From contig JADJVQ010000031.1 in NCBI GenBank assembly GCA_016710525.1, positions 1 to 64,000 of the forward strand: 64,000 nt of DNA, given 5' to 3'. Positions 55,355 to 64,000 of this stretch are shown piece after piece; the stretch's first letter is position 1; every line of letters begins with the position of its first letter. Under the pieces are notes generated by a model. That model was not told the DNA's origin, ran no database searches, and worked only from the letters and a program-made list of their open reading frames with translations. The translations under genes and the position numbers were made by a program. Origin of the DNA: Burkholderiaceae bacterium. GTDB lineage: Bacteria; Pseudomonadota; Gammaproteobacteria; Burkholderiales; Burkholderiaceae_E.

Positions 55355-56539
55355 ATGGAATTCGAGACGTGGTGGCTGCTGGCCATCCCGCTGTTCTTCG
55401 GTCTGGGCTGGCTGGCCGCACGGCTTGACTCCCGCCAGTCGGCCAAGCCTGACGGCCAATTGCCCGATGCGTATTTCCGCGGCCTGAATTTCCTGCTCAA
55501 CGAGCAGCCCGACAAGGCCATCGACGCATTCATCGATGTGGTGCGCCTCGACCCCGAGACCGTCGAGCTGCACTTCGCGCTGGGCAATCTGTTTCGGCGC
55601 CGCGGCGAAACCGACCGCGCGATCCGTGTGCACCAGAACCTGGCCGAACGCCGCGATCTGGACGACGCCCAGCGCGAACACGCGGTGTTCGAGCTCGGGC
55701 AGGATTTCCTGCGGGCCGGCCTGCTCGACCGGGCCGAGGACGCCTTCAACCGCCTGGAGGGTTCGCGGTATTCCGCGCCGGCCCTGCGCCATCGGCTCGC
55801 GCTGGCCCAGATGGTGCGCGACTGGCCGCAGGCGATCGAATTGGCCGCCCGCCTGCAGGCCGATTCCGGCGAGTCCCTGGGGCGCGAAATCGCCCAGTTC
55901 CACTGCGAACTGGCCGCGCAGGCGCTGGCCGGCCAATCGCCCCAGCGACTCGAGATCGCCGCCCGTGAGATCGGCGCCGCTTGTCTGGCCGATCCGGAAC
56001 ATCCCCGGCCATGGCTGCTCCGAGGTGAACTCGACCTGGCTGAGGGCGACCCGCAGGCTGCCATCGAGGCCTGGCGCCCGGTGCTCGAGCGCAAGCCGGC
56101 CTACGCGGCGCTGATGGCCCGCGGCTGGCTGAAGGCCCACGAAGCGCTGGGCCAGCTCGATGAAGGCATCGCGGTCCTCGAGGCGGCTCATCGCCTGCAT
56201 CCCGGTGTCGATACCCTGGCCGCGATTGCCGACGCGCTGGCGGGCAGCCGTGGCGCGGTGCCGGCGCTGAACTGGGCCGACGAACAGCTGCGCAATCAGC
56301 CGTCGCTGCTGGGGCTCGAAAAACTGCTGGGTCTGCGCAAGGCGGCCGCGGGCGGGCAGGCCGATCCCGATCGCGACCTGACCCAGCAGCTGATCGCGCC
56401 GCAGGCGCGCCGCCTGTCGCGGTACGTCTGCACCCATTGCGGCTTCAAGGCGCGCCAGTTCTACTGGCAGTGCCCCGGATGCAGCCGCTGGGATACCTAC
56501 GCGCCCAAGCGCGGCGAAGAGCTCGAGGCCGGCCGATGA
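55355..56539 (+). CDS. lapB: Lipopolysaccharide assembly protein B
   Basis: 394 residues. N-terminal membrane anchor FETWWLLAIPLFFGLGWLAARLD, then TPR-like repeats (about residues 35-340: GLNFLLNEQPDKAIDAFIDVV, LHFALGNLFRRRGETDRAIRVHQNL). C-terminal rubredoxin-type metal site CTHCGFKARQFYWQCPGCSRWDTYAP, needed for LapB function. Helps FtsH degrade LpxC. The stop overlaps the rfaE1 ATG (ATGA). Confidence 0.95.
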   Translation: MEFETWWLLAIPLFFGLGWLAARLDSRQSAKPDGQLPDAYFRGLNFLLNEQPDKAIDAFIDVVRLDPETVELHFALGNLFRRRGETDRAIRVHQNLAERRDLDDAQREHAVFELGQDFLRAGLLDRAEDAFNRLEGSRYSAPALRHRLALAQMVRDWPQAIELAARLQADSGESLGREIAQFHCELAAQALAGQSPQRLEIAAREIGAACLADPEHPRPWLLRGELDLAEGDPQAAIEAWRPVLERKPAYAALMARGWLKAHEALGQLDEGIAVLEAAHRLHPGVDTLAAIADALAGSRGAVPALNWADEQLRNQPSLLGLEKLLGLRKAAAGGQADPDRDLTQQLIAPQARRLSRYVCTHCGFKARQFYWQCPGCSRWDTYAPKRGEELEAGR

Positions 56540-57463
56540 TCGATTTTTCAGGCGCCCGTGTGCTGGTGGTCGGCGACATCATGCTCGACCGCTATTGGTT
56601 CGGCGATGTCACGCGCATTTCGCCCGAGGCTCCGGTGCCGGTGGTGCGCGTCACGCGCCGCGACGAACGCCTGGGCGGCGCCGCCAACGTGGCCCGCAAC
56701 CTTGCGGCGCTGGGCGCCCGTGCCAGCCTGGTGGGCGTGGTCGGCGCCGACGAGCCGGGCGCGGCGATCGAAACGCTGGCCCGCGAAGCCGGCATCGAGT
56801 GCCAGCTGGTTCGCGACCCGTCGATGCCGACCACGATCAAGCTGCGGGTGATCGGCCGCCAGCAGCAGCTGCTGCGCATCGATTTCGAGGAGGCGCCCAC
56901 GGCCGAATCGCTGACGCGCAAGTTCCAGGACATCAGCGCCGCGCTCGCGGTGGCGCAGGTGCTGGTGCTGTCCGATTACGGCAAGGGCGGCCTGGCCCAG
57001 ATCGATCACATCGTGGCTGCCGGCGCAGGCCGCCGGCGTGCCGATCATCGCCGACCCCAAGGGCGACGACTACGAGCGCTATCGGGGCGTGGCGCTGCTG
57101 ACCCCCAATCGCGCCGAGCTGCGCGAAGTGGTTGGCGCCTGGAGCAGCGAGGCCGACCTGCATCGGCGGGCCCAGGCGCTGCGCGAATCGCTGGCGATCG
57201 GTCATCTGCTGCTCACCCGCTCCGAAGAAGGCATGACGCTGTTTGCGCCCGACGGTGCGACCCATGTGCCGGCCCAGGCGCGCGAGGTGTTCGACGTCTC
57301 GGGGGCCGGCGACACCGTGGTGTCGGTGCTGGCGGCGATGATGGCGCTGGGGCGTCCGATGGACGAGGCGATGCGGCTGGCCAACCGGGCCGGCGGTATC
57401 GTGGTGGGCAAGCTGGGCACCGCGGCGGTCAGTCCGGCCGAACTCTTTGGAGATGCATCGTGA
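56536..57463 (+). CDS. rfaE1: D-glycero-beta-D-manno-heptose-7-phosphate kinase (one frame break)
   Basis: RfaE domain I, a ribokinase/PfkB-family kinase of ADP-heptose synthesis. VLVVGDIMLDRYWFGDVTRISPEAPVPVVRV opens; RLGGAANVARNLAALGARASLVGVVG; VLVLSDYGKGGL. After a break near 57022, AQAAGVPIIADPKGDDYERYRGVALLTPNRAEL, and the catalytic block FDVSGAGDTVVSVLAAMMA. About 309 residues; no nucleotidyltransferase domain follows, as in other betaproteobacteria where it is separate. The stop overlaps the hldD GTG. Confidence 0.92.
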
Positions 57464-58443
57464 TCATCGTGACCGGCGCGGCCGGATTCATCGGGGCCAA
57501 TCTCGTCCACGCGCTCAATGCGCGCGGCGAGCGCGACATCGTCGCGGTCGACAATCTCACGCGGGCCGACAAGTTCCGCAATCTCGCCGATGCCGACATC
57601 GGTGACTACCTGGACAAGCACGAATTCCTGTCCCGGCTGGACGAGTTTGCCGGCGCCAGCGCCATCCTGCACCAGGGCGCGTGTTCGGACACCATGGAGT
57701 CCGACGGGCGCTACATGATGGAGAACAACTACCGGTACTCGATGCGCCTGCTCGAGTTCACCCGGGCCCACGGCATCCCGTTCATCTATGCGTCTTCGGC
57801 GGCCGTCTATGGCGGATCCGAGCGTTTCGTCGAAGATCGTGCCTGCGAGCAGCCGCTCAATGTCTACGGTTACTCGAAATTTCTGTTCGACCAGGTGGTG
57901 CGCCGCGAGCATGCCCGGTCGAGCGCCACGCTGGTGGGGCTGCGTTACTTCAACGTGTACGGACCGCGCGAGTCGCACAAGGCGCGGATGGCCTCGGTGG
58001 CTTTTCACAGCTTCAATCAGTTCCGTGCCGAAGGGCATGTGCGGCTGTTCGACGGCTGGGATGGCTGGGCGGCGGGCCAGCAGTCGCGCGACTTCATCCA
58101 TGTCGATGATGTGATTGCCCTGAACCTGCATTTCCTGGATCGGCCGGGCTGCCATGGCATCTTCAATGCCGGCACCGGCCGTGCTCAGCCCTTCAACGAC
58201 ATCGCGCAGACGGTGGTGAACACCTTGCGGGCACGCGAGGGCCAGCCGGAGCTGCCGCTCGAGCAGCTGGTGGCGCAGGGGCTGGTCCGTTATGCGCCGT
58301 TTCCGGATGCCCTGAAGGGCAAGTACCAGAGCTTCACCCAGGCCGACCCCACGAACCTGCGCTCGGCGGGTTGCGATCACGAGTTCCTGACGGTGCAGCA
58401 GGGGGTCGCAAGGTACGTGAACTGGCTGGCCGATCGCGCCTGA
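57460..58443 (+). CDS. hldD: ADP-L-glycero-D-manno-heptose 6-epimerase
   Basis: 327-residue extended SDR. GTG start gives IIVTGAAGFIGANLVHALNARGE (NADP motif). Then HQGACSDTMESDGRYMMENNYRYSMRLLEF, IYASSAAVYGGSERFVED, catalytic YGYSKFLFD (Y-x-x-x-K), LRYFNVYGPRESHKARMASVAFH and SRDFIHVDDVIALNL. Last step of ADP-heptose synthesis for lipopolysaccharide core. Overlaps rfaE1. Confidence 0.96.
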   Translation: MIIVTGAAGFIGANLVHALNARGERDIVAVDNLTRADKFRNLADADIGDYLDKHEFLSRLDEFAGASAILHQGACSDTMESDGRYMMENNYRYSMRLLEFTRAHGIPFIYASSAAVYGGSERFVEDRACEQPLNVYGYSKFLFDQVVRREHARSSATLVGLRYFNVYGPRESHKARMASVAFHSFNQFRAEGHVRLFDGWDGWAAGQQSRDFIHVDDVIALNLHFLDRPGCHGIFNAGTGRAQPFNDIAQTVVNTLRAREGQPELPLEQLVAQGLVRYAPFPDALKGKYQSFTQADPTNLRSAGCDHEFLTVQQGVARYVNWLADRA

Positions 58444-58575
58444 CCGCGCCGCGGGTCTGGCGTGCCCGTGTCAACGCAAGCCTGCCGCTCGCGTTAATGG
58501 CCCATGTGCGGAGCACGGCGCAAGGGCATCGCATCCTGACCGAACCAACGCAGTACAACCCAGAGAGAACATCAC

Positions 58576-59376
58576 ATGAAAAAGCTGTTGCTGGCACTCA
58601 TGGCATTTTTCGCGGCCCTTGGCATTGCCATGGCGGCGGTCGATGTCAACACCGCTTCGCAGGCTGAACTCGAAACCATCAAGGGCATCGGACCGGCCAT
58701 CTCGGCCAAGATCATCGAGGAACGCAAGAAGGGCTCGTTCAAGGACGCCAATGACCTGCAGGAGCGCGTCAAGGGCATCGGCGAGGCCAGCGTGAAGAAG
58801 ATGGTCGACGCCGGCCTGGTGGTTGGCGGCGGCAAGGGCGTGGTCCGCGAGACCAAGCCGGCGGCGGCCGACAAAGCGGCTGACAAGGCCGTGGCCAAGG
58901 CTGATAAGGCAGCCGAGAAGACGCCTGCCCCGGCGCCGGCGCCTGCACCGGCCAAGGCCGCCGACAAAGCGGCTGACAAAGCGCCGGCCAAGGCCGCCGA
59001 CAAGGCCGCCGAGAAAGTCGCCCGCCAAGGCTGGCGAGAAGGCCGCCGACAAGCCCGTAGCCGACAAGGCAGGCGAGAAGGCACCGGCCAAAGCCGCCGA
59101 CAAGGCCGCGGACAAGGCCGCCGAAAAAGCCGCCAAGGCAGAGAAGGCGGCTGCCGAGAAGGCCGCCAAGGCCGACAAAGCGGCCGCTGAAAAGGCCGCC
59201 AAGGCCGACAAGGCCGCTGCCGACAAAGCGGCCAAGGCGGCCAAGGCGGACAAAGCGGAGAAAAGGCGCCCAAAGCGGACAAGGCTGCCGACAAGGCAGC
59301 CAAGCCCGCCGCCGACAAGGCGGAAAAGGCCGCGAAGGCGGCTGACAAGGCCGACGACAAGGCCCCCAAAAAATAA
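58576..59376 (+). CDS. ComEA-like helix-hairpin-helix protein with long Lys/Ala repeat tail (two compensating frame breaks)
   Basis: Signal peptide MKKLLLALMAFFAALGIAMA. Mature residues 21-85 form a ComEA-type double helix-hairpin-helix: VDVNTASQAELETIKGIGPAISAKIIEERKKGSFKDANDLQERVKGIGEASVKKM, a DNA-binding motif. After it comes about 170 residues of low-complexity K/A/D/E repeats (units such as AADKAAEKAAK), resembling histone H1-like tails. The tail reads in frame 1, then frame 2 from about 59025 to 59262, then frame 1 again to TAA 59374-59376. A periplasmic DNA-binding role (transformation or nucleoid-like binding) is inference. Confidence 0.82.
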
Positions 59377-59441
59377 GCATCCTCGAACCGGCGACAGCGC
59401 GCGGCCATGGATCGCGGGCGCGCCGGCTGACAAGACCTTGG

Positions 59442-59463
59442 AGCCCGCCCCGGCGGGCTTTTT
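59442..59463 (+). terminator. Intrinsic terminator after the ComEA-like gene
   Basis: AGCCCGC, loop CCCG, GCGGGCT followed by TTTTT (59459-59463); 65 bases past the stop codon. Confidence 0.85.
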
Positions 59464-59603
59464 CTATTGTGGTCCCCGGCCCTGTCAGATTGCCGGACGA
59501 CCGGCCAGCGATTGCGCTAAAGTCGGCGCTCTCGCGCGCCGCCTGCCTTGCAAGGTCCGCGCGAGCCCACGATCGACCCAAGAATTCCACCCCCCGATTC
59601 CCG

Positions 59604-60485
59604 ATGAGCCTGGCTTCACCGAACCCTGCTGCGGGCCGCCTGGCGCTGTATTGGCGCCTGGTGCGCCTGCATCGGCCGATCGGCATCCTGCTGCTGCTGT
59701 GGCCCACGCTCTGGGCGCTGCTGATCGCCTCCCATGGCGAGCCCGATCCCTACCACCTGTTCGCGTTCATTGCGGGCACCGTGCTGATGCGTTCGGCTGG
59801 CTGCGCGATCAACGACTGGGCCGATCGGGACTACGATCGCCATGTCGAGCGCACCCGCGACCGGCCCCTCACGGCGGGACTGATCCGCTCCTGGGAAGCC
59901 ATGGCGGTGTTCGTCGTGCTTTCGCTGGTGGCGCTGATGCTGATCCTGCCGATGAACCGGCTGACCTGGCTGCTTGCCGTCGTCGCGGCATTCCTGGCGG
60001 CCAGTTACCCGTTTACCAAACGTTTCCTTTCGCTGCCCCAGGCCTACCTGGGCATCGCGTTCGGCTTCGGCATTCCGATGGCCTTCGCGGCCGTGCAGGA
60101 CCGTCTGCCGCAGACCGCCTGGGCACTGCTCGCGGCCAACATCTTTTGGGCGCTGGCCTACGACACCGAATATGCGATGGTCGACCGCGACGACGACCTG
60201 CGCATCGGCATCCGCACCGCAGCCATCACCTTCGGCCGCTTCGACGTGCTGGCGGTGATGGGCAGTTACTGCGCGACCCTGGCTCTGCTCGCACTGGCCG
60301 GCTGGCTCGAAGAACTGGGGCCCTTCTACCATGGCGGCCTGGCGGGGGCCGCGGCCATCGCGCTCTACCACTACACCCTGATCCGCGACCGCAGCCGCGA
60401 GGGCTGTTTTCGAGCCTTCAATCACAACAACTGGTTCGGTGCCGCGATCTTCGCGGGCCTGCTGCTGGAGTACCTGATTCCGTGA
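59604..60485 (+). CDS. ubiA: 4-hydroxybenzoate octaprenyltransferase
   Basis: 293-residue membrane prenyltransferase of ubiquinone synthesis. ALYWRLVRLHRPIGILLLLWPTLWALLIA; first Asp-rich motif AGCAINDWADRDYDRHVERTRDRPL; second motif YDTEYAMVDRDDDLRIGIRT; about eight to nine hydrophobic segments. ATG 59604 (MSLASPNPAAGRLALYWRL) is chosen; the upstream in-frame extension crosses the terminator. The stop overlaps the next gene's GTG. Confidence 0.95.
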   Translation: MSLASPNPAAGRLALYWRLVRLHRPIGILLLLWPTLWALLIASHGEPDPYHLFAFIAGTVLMRSAGCAINDWADRDYDRHVERTRDRPLTAGLIRSWEAMAVFVVLSLVALMLILPMNRLTWLLAVVAAFLAASYPFTKRFLSLPQAYLGIAFGFGIPMAFAAVQDRLPQTAWALLAANIFWALAYDTEYAMVDRDDDLRIGIRTAAITFGRFDVLAVMGSYCATLALLALAGWLEELGPFYHGGLAGAAAIALYHYTLIRDRSREGCFRAFNHNNWFGAAIFAGLLLEYLIP

Positions 60486-61408
60486 ACCAGGGCGTGCTGT
60501 GCTACCTGTTCGCCTGCGTCTTCTGGGGTGCGAATCTGCCCTTGACCGCGCGGCTGTTCACCGCCTTCGATCCGTTCTTCATGGCGGCGCTGCGGGTCCT
60601 GCTGGCCGCCGGCGTCCTGGCCTTGTTGTGGCGATTCCAGCGCGAAGCCGATCGGCCCGCGCTCGGCCTGACGCCGGGGCGCTACGCGCTGATGTCGGGG
60701 CTGATGGCCGGCTTCTTCATCCTCTATAACCTGGGCCTGAAGTTCACCCATCCGATCACCGCGGCGGCGATCATCGCCGGCGTGCCGGTCTATGCCGCGC
60801 TGACCATGCGCCTGGCGACCGGCGCGCGGCTCGAGCGGGGCTTCGTCGGCGCGGCGGTGCTCACGCTGATCGGCGCGGGCATCGCGATCTGGGGCCGCGC
60901 CACCGACACCGGGCAGGGCCTGCGGCTGCAGGGCGGCGAACCGCTGCTGGTGCTGGCGCTGGTGTGCTGGACCTTGTATTCGATCTATGCGCAGCGCTTC
61001 TTCGCGCCCGGCGTCACCCAGCTGCGGCGCACGCTGGTGGCGATCACCGGCGCGCTGCCCTGGATGATCGGGTGCTGGCTGCTGATGTGGGCGACCGGGG
61101 TGACCGGCCCGCCGCTGCTGGTGGTCGACCGGTGGGCCGTCGTGTGGCTGCTGGTGACCGCGGTGTTCTCGACCGCCCTGAGCGGATATGCATGGAACAT
61201 CGGCGTGAACCGCATCGGCCTGGCGGCGGGATCGCTGTGGCAGAACACCGTGCCGGTATTCGGCGTGCTGATCGCGCTGCTGTTCGGCATCCTGCCAACC
61301 CGCGAGCAGCTGCTGGGCGGGGTGGTGGTGATGGCCGGCGTGCTCTACATGCAATGGTGCAAGAGCCGGCCCGCGCCGCCGGATCAGGACGTCGCCAAGG
61401 CGCCTTGA
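60482..61408 (+). CDS. DMT-superfamily (EamA) transporter
   Basis: 308 residues, ten hydrophobic segments. Opens NQGVLCYLFACVFWGANLPLTARLFTAFDPFFMAALRVLLAAGVLALLW. Second half: LVLALVCWTLYSIYAQRFFAPGVTQLRRTLVAITG and AWNIGVNRIGLAAGSLWQNTVPVFGVLIALLFGILPTREQLLGGVVVMAGVL, standard EamA. The GTG at 60482 overlaps the ubiA stop. Substrate unknown. Confidence 0.88.
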   Translation: MNQGVLCYLFACVFWGANLPLTARLFTAFDPFFMAALRVLLAAGVLALLWRFQREADRPALGLTPGRYALMSGLMAGFFILYNLGLKFTHPITAAAIIAGVPVYAALTMRLATGARLERGFVGAAVLTLIGAGIAIWGRATDTGQGLRLQGGEPLLVLALVCWTLYSIYAQRFFAPGVTQLRRTLVAITGALPWMIGCWLLMWATGVTGPPLLVVDRWAVVWLLVTAVFSTALSGYAWNIGVNRIGLAAGSLWQNTVPVFGVLIALLFGILPTREQLLGGVVVMAGVLYMQWCKSRPAPPDQDVAKAP

Positions 61409-61497
61409 AGGGCGACGGATCCGGCTGACAACTCGCCGAATGCGTCGGGCCGCTCCGAGGTCGTGGCTCGCTGCATGTCGCGGATGCGGCCCACGTG

Positions 61498-62358
61498 TCA
61501 GGGCAGTGGATCCTTGCCGAACTCGTCGGCCAGTTCGACCGAACGCCGGCAGGCTGCGGCCACCGCGTCGCCGATGTGGGCGCCCAGCTGGCGTTCGTTC
61601 ATGACCGCGAGTGCGGCTGCGGTGGTGCCGCCCTTGGATGTGACCCGTTCACGCAGTACCGCGATCGGTTCACTCGACTGGGAGGCGAGCGCTGCCGCAC
61701 CGCGAAACGTGGCCAGGGTGAGCTGCCGGGCCGCCTCGTCATTGAACCCCAGGGCGACGGCGGCCCCATGAACCGCCTCCATGAAATAGAACACGTAGGC
61801 CGGCCCGCTGCCGCTGACCGCGGTCACCGCGTCGAGCATGATTTCATGGTCCACCCACAGCGCTTCGCCGACCGCGTTGACGATGCGCTGCGCGAGGTCG
61901 CGATCGGACTGCGCCAGCCCGGGAACGGCCCACAGACCGGTGATGCCGGCCCCGATCAGCGCCGGCGTATTGGGCATGGTGCGCACGACGCGGGTGTGGC
62001 CGCCCAGCCAGCGCGCCAGGTCGGCGGCGCGGATGCCGGCGGCCACGCTGATCACCAGGGCGTTGCGCGCATGCGCCGCCAGCGGGGCCAGTGCCTCGCG
62101 CATCTGCTGCGGTTTGACCGCCAGCACCAGCACATCGCAGGGTGCTTCGTCGCCGGCCAGCGCGGACCGGGCGGCAACGCCGAACTCGCGGGCAAGGCGC
62201 TCGCATTGCGCCGCGGCGGGGTCGATCACGGTGATCCGGGGCGCAGGCGCGGGCGCGACCTGGGCCGCGCTGGCGGCCGTGCCAGGTCCGGCGCGACCCA
62301 GCAGGCCGCCGATCAGCGCACTGGCCATGTTGCCCCCGCCGATGAAAGTGATGTTCAT
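61498..62358 (-). CDS. proC: Pyrroline-5-carboxylate reductase
   Basis: 286 residues, last step of proline synthesis. NADPH motif MNITFIGGGNMASALIGGLLG; LVLAVKPQQM; VVRTMPNTPALIGAGITGL; DAVTAVSGSGPAYVFYFMEA; RVTSKGGTTAAALAVM (C-terminal signature). There is an Ala/Pro-rich insert at about residues 25-42. ATG at 62358 overlaps the murJ stop, so the two are probably cotranscribed. Open frame upstream of 62358 lies inside murJ and is rejected. Confidence 0.95.
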   Translation of the reverse strand: MNITFIGGGNMASALIGGLLGRAGPGTAASAAQVAPAPAPRITVIDPAAAQCERLAREFGVAARSALAGDEAPCDVLVLAVKPQQMREALAPLAAHARNALVISVAAGIRAADLARWLGGHTRVVRTMPNTPALIGAGITGLWAVPGLAQSDRDLAQRIVNAVGEALWVDHEIMLDAVTAVSGSGPAYVFYFMEAVHGAAVALGFNDEAARQLTLATFRGAAALASQSSEPIAVLRERVTSKGGTTAAALAVMNERQLGAHIGDAVAAACRRSVELADEFGKDPLP

Positions 62359-63905
62359 TGTTCTCTCCTCATGAATTGACGCGGCCGCAGGCCGCAGGCC
62401 AGCAGCACCGCGGCGTAAACCAGGCCGCCGGCGGCGACCAGCCCCAGCACGCCGGCGGCCCGCAGCACCGGCTGGGCGCCCAGCGCGATCCAGTCGACGC
62501 GCGGTACGGTGAGCGCCAGCACGGTGGCCATCAGACTGCCAGCCAGCGCGACCTGCCCGCCCAGGCGCCACCAGCCTGGACCCGGCCCCCAGGCGCCGGC
62601 CCGGATCAGGCCCGACATCAGCAGCGCGGCGTTGAGCAGCGCGGCCAGCGAGGTGGCCAGCGCCAAGCCCGCATGGGCGAACCAGGGAACGGTGAGCAGG
62701 TTGAGCAGCTGGGTGATCACCAGCACGGCCAGTGCGATGCGCACGGGCGTGCGCACATTCTGACGGGCAAAAAAGCCCGGTGCGAGCACCTTGACCGCGA
62801 TCAGCCCGGGCAGCCCCAGCGCGTACGCCTGGATGACCACGGCGGTCATCTGCACATCCAGCGCCCGGAATCGGCCGTAGTGGAAGATCAGCGTGGTCAG
62901 GGGCTGCGCCATCAGGGCCAGCCCGAGCGCGCAGGGTACCGCCAGCACCAGGGCCAGACGAAGCCCCCAGTCGAGCAGCGCCCGGTAACGGGCCTCGTCG
63001 CCCTGGCCGCTGGCCTGCGAAAGGCTGGGCAGCAGCACCGTGCCCAGCGCAACGCCCAGCAGCGCGGTCGGGAACTCCATCAGGCGGTCGCCGAAATTGA
63101 TCCACGACACGCTGCCGGCCGCCAGCCGCGAAGCGATGTGCGTGTTGATCATCAGGCTGATCTGCGCGGCCGAGACGGCCAGTACCGCGGGCGCCATCCG
63201 GCCCAGCAGGGTCCGGGTGGCCGGGTCGGCGTACGCGGCGCGCAGGTTCAGGCCGATCCGCGGCAGCATCCCGATCCGGGCCAGTGCCGGCAGCTGGATG
63301 GCCAGCTGTGCAATCCCGCCCAGCACCACCCCTGCGGCCATCGCATAGACCGGCGGATCGAACCAGTCGGACAGCAGCAGCGCCGAGAAGATGAAGCTCA
63401 GATTGAGCAGCACCGGCGAAAACGCCGGAATGGCGAACTTCCGCCACGAGTTCAGGATGCCGGCCGACAGCGACACCATCGAGATGAACAGGATGTACGG
63501 AAACATCCAGCGGGTCATGACGACCGCCGCGTCGAAGGCCTGCGGATCGCGCGCCAGGCCCGAACCGGTCAGCCAGACCAGCGCCGGCGCGCCGGCGACG
63601 CCGGCCAGCGACACCAGGATCAGCGACCAGAACAGCACGGTGGCGATCCGGCTGACGAAGCGGTGAAAGCCGGCCTCGTCCTGCTCGATACGGGCCTGCG
63701 CCAGCATCGGCACGAAGGCCTGCGAAAAGGCTCCTTCGGCAAACAGGCGGCGCAGCAGATTGGGCAGCCGGAAGGCGATGAAAAACGCATCGGTCAGCGC
63801 CGAGGCTCCGAACAGCGTGGCGGTGAGGTTCTCGCGCACCAGTCCGGTGATGCGCGACAGCAGGGTCAGGCCGCTGACGGTTGCCAGGGCACGCAGGAGA
63901 TTCAT
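62355..63905 (-). CDS. murJ: Lipid II flippase MurJ
   Basis: 516 residues, 14 hydrophobic segments (MVF/MOP superfamily). MNLLRALATVSGLTLLSRITGLVRENLTATLFGASALTDAFFIAFRLPNLLRRLFAEGAFSQAFVPML is the MurJ N-terminal signature, with the conserved R and D/F..A.R.PNLLRRL..EGA. Later GVALGTVLLPSLSQ and LAPGFFARQNVRTPVRIAL (TM9-10 region). Flips lipid-linked peptidoglycan precursor across the inner membrane. Upstream lies a divergent promoter-like interval, where rpsT is usual in this group. Confidence 0.96.
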   Translation of the reverse strand: MNLLRALATVSGLTLLSRITGLVRENLTATLFGASALTDAFFIAFRLPNLLRRLFAEGAFSQAFVPMLAQARIEQDEAGFHRFVSRIATVLFWSLILVSLAGVAGAPALVWLTGSGLARDPQAFDAAVVMTRWMFPYILFISMVSLSAGILNSWRKFAIPAFSPVLLNLSFIFSALLLSDWFDPPVYAMAAGVVLGGIAQLAIQLPALARIGMLPRIGLNLRAAYADPATRTLLGRMAPAVLAVSAAQISLMINTHIASRLAAGSVSWINFGDRLMEFPTALLGVALGTVLLPSLSQASGQGDEARYRALLDWGLRLALVLAVPCALGLALMAQPLTTLIFHYGRFRALDVQMTAVVIQAYALGLPGLIAVKVLAPGFFARQNVRTPVRIALAVLVITQLLNLLTVPWFAHAGLALATSLAALLNAALLMSGLIRAGAWGPGPGWWRLGGQVALAGSLMATVLALTVPRVDWIALGAQPVLRAAGVLGLVAAGGLVYAAVLLACGLRPRQFMRREQ

Positions 63906-63940
63906 CAGGGAGCGCTTGAGAAGGCTGTCGTGGCCGCTCC

Positions 63941-63976
63941 GCTTGCGCAGTGCGGGAAAAATGTCTTATTATCCAA
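63941..63976 (+). promoter_or_regulatory. Candidate divergent promoter at the window end
   Basis: TTGCGC, 18 bases, TATTAT before position 63976, upstream and divergent from murJ. The gene it would drive is outside the window; in related bacteria it is rpsT (ribosomal protein S20), which cannot be confirmed here. Confidence 0.35.
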
Positions 63977-64000
63977 GGCTTTCCGAATTTCGGCCGGCTA

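Noticed and set aside
61498..63447. A 649-residue frame containing ProC at its end.
   Set aside because: The upstream 363 residues are a shadow of murJ; ProC begins at ATG 62358.

Overview
The window is high-GC DNA (well above 60% by eye) from a betaproteobacterium, most likely of the order Burkholderiales. Three things support this. The block from 44.1 to 58.4 kb (gyrA, pheA, hisC, tyrA, aroA, cmk, rpsA, ihfB, lapA, lapB, rfaE1, hldD) is the classic Burkholderiales order, although serC is missing between gyrA and pheA. The ompA-like / ubiG / gph trio lies beside it. There are also three Bug/TctC-type solute receptors, a family expanded in Bordetella-like bacteria.

Layout. 0-7.0 kb is a carbon-phosphorus lyase operon (phnG-H-I-J-K-L-M), preceded by a PhnZ-like HD protein and a divergent DUF1045 2H-phosphoesterase-like gene. 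7.0-14.3 kb is a six-gene operon on the minus strand: an Opp/Dpp-type ABC importer followed by a formylglycine-type phosphonate monoester hydrolase. Together these regions read as a system that imports phosphonate esters, cleaves the ester and breaks the C-P bond. 14.3-21.7 kb holds a LysE exporter and two divergent catabolic groups: Bug receptor, cupin and dienelactone hydrolase on the minus strand; thioesterase, Old Yellow Enzyme and arylsulfatase on the plus strand. 21.7-27.3 kb is a D-apionate catabolic locus (apnO, a RuBisCO-like oiaX, oiaK, a GntR-type regulator and a divergent Bug receptor) with a palindromic operator candidate. 27.3-34.6 kb carries a nitroreductase, transporters, a GNAT acetyltransferase, an SMP-30 protein, an SDR and the remnant of a carboxymuconolactone decarboxylase gene. 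34.6-37.1 kb has an SbtA-like bicarbonate permease, a LysR regulator damaged at its 5' end, and tmRNA (ssrA). 37.3-44 kb holds small metabolic genes, gph, ubiG, an OmpA-like protein and an amidohydrolase. 44.1-58.4 kb is the housekeeping block. 58.6-64 kb contains a ComEA-like repeat protein, ubiA, a DMT transporter, proC and murJ.

Sequence quality matters here. About 15 genes, including ones normally essential or conserved (aroA, cmk, tyrA, rfaE1, phnG, phnI, phnL), are interrupted by single-base frame changes while their protein sequence stays conserved in the other frame. Two stretches (35.64-36.03 kb and 49.92-49.98 kb) are runs of G and C that look like failed consensus. I treat most frame breaks as assembly errors rather than pseudogenes, and give gene spans across them. 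Break positions are accurate to about 10-20 bases. All family names come from reading motifs in the translations; no database was searched.
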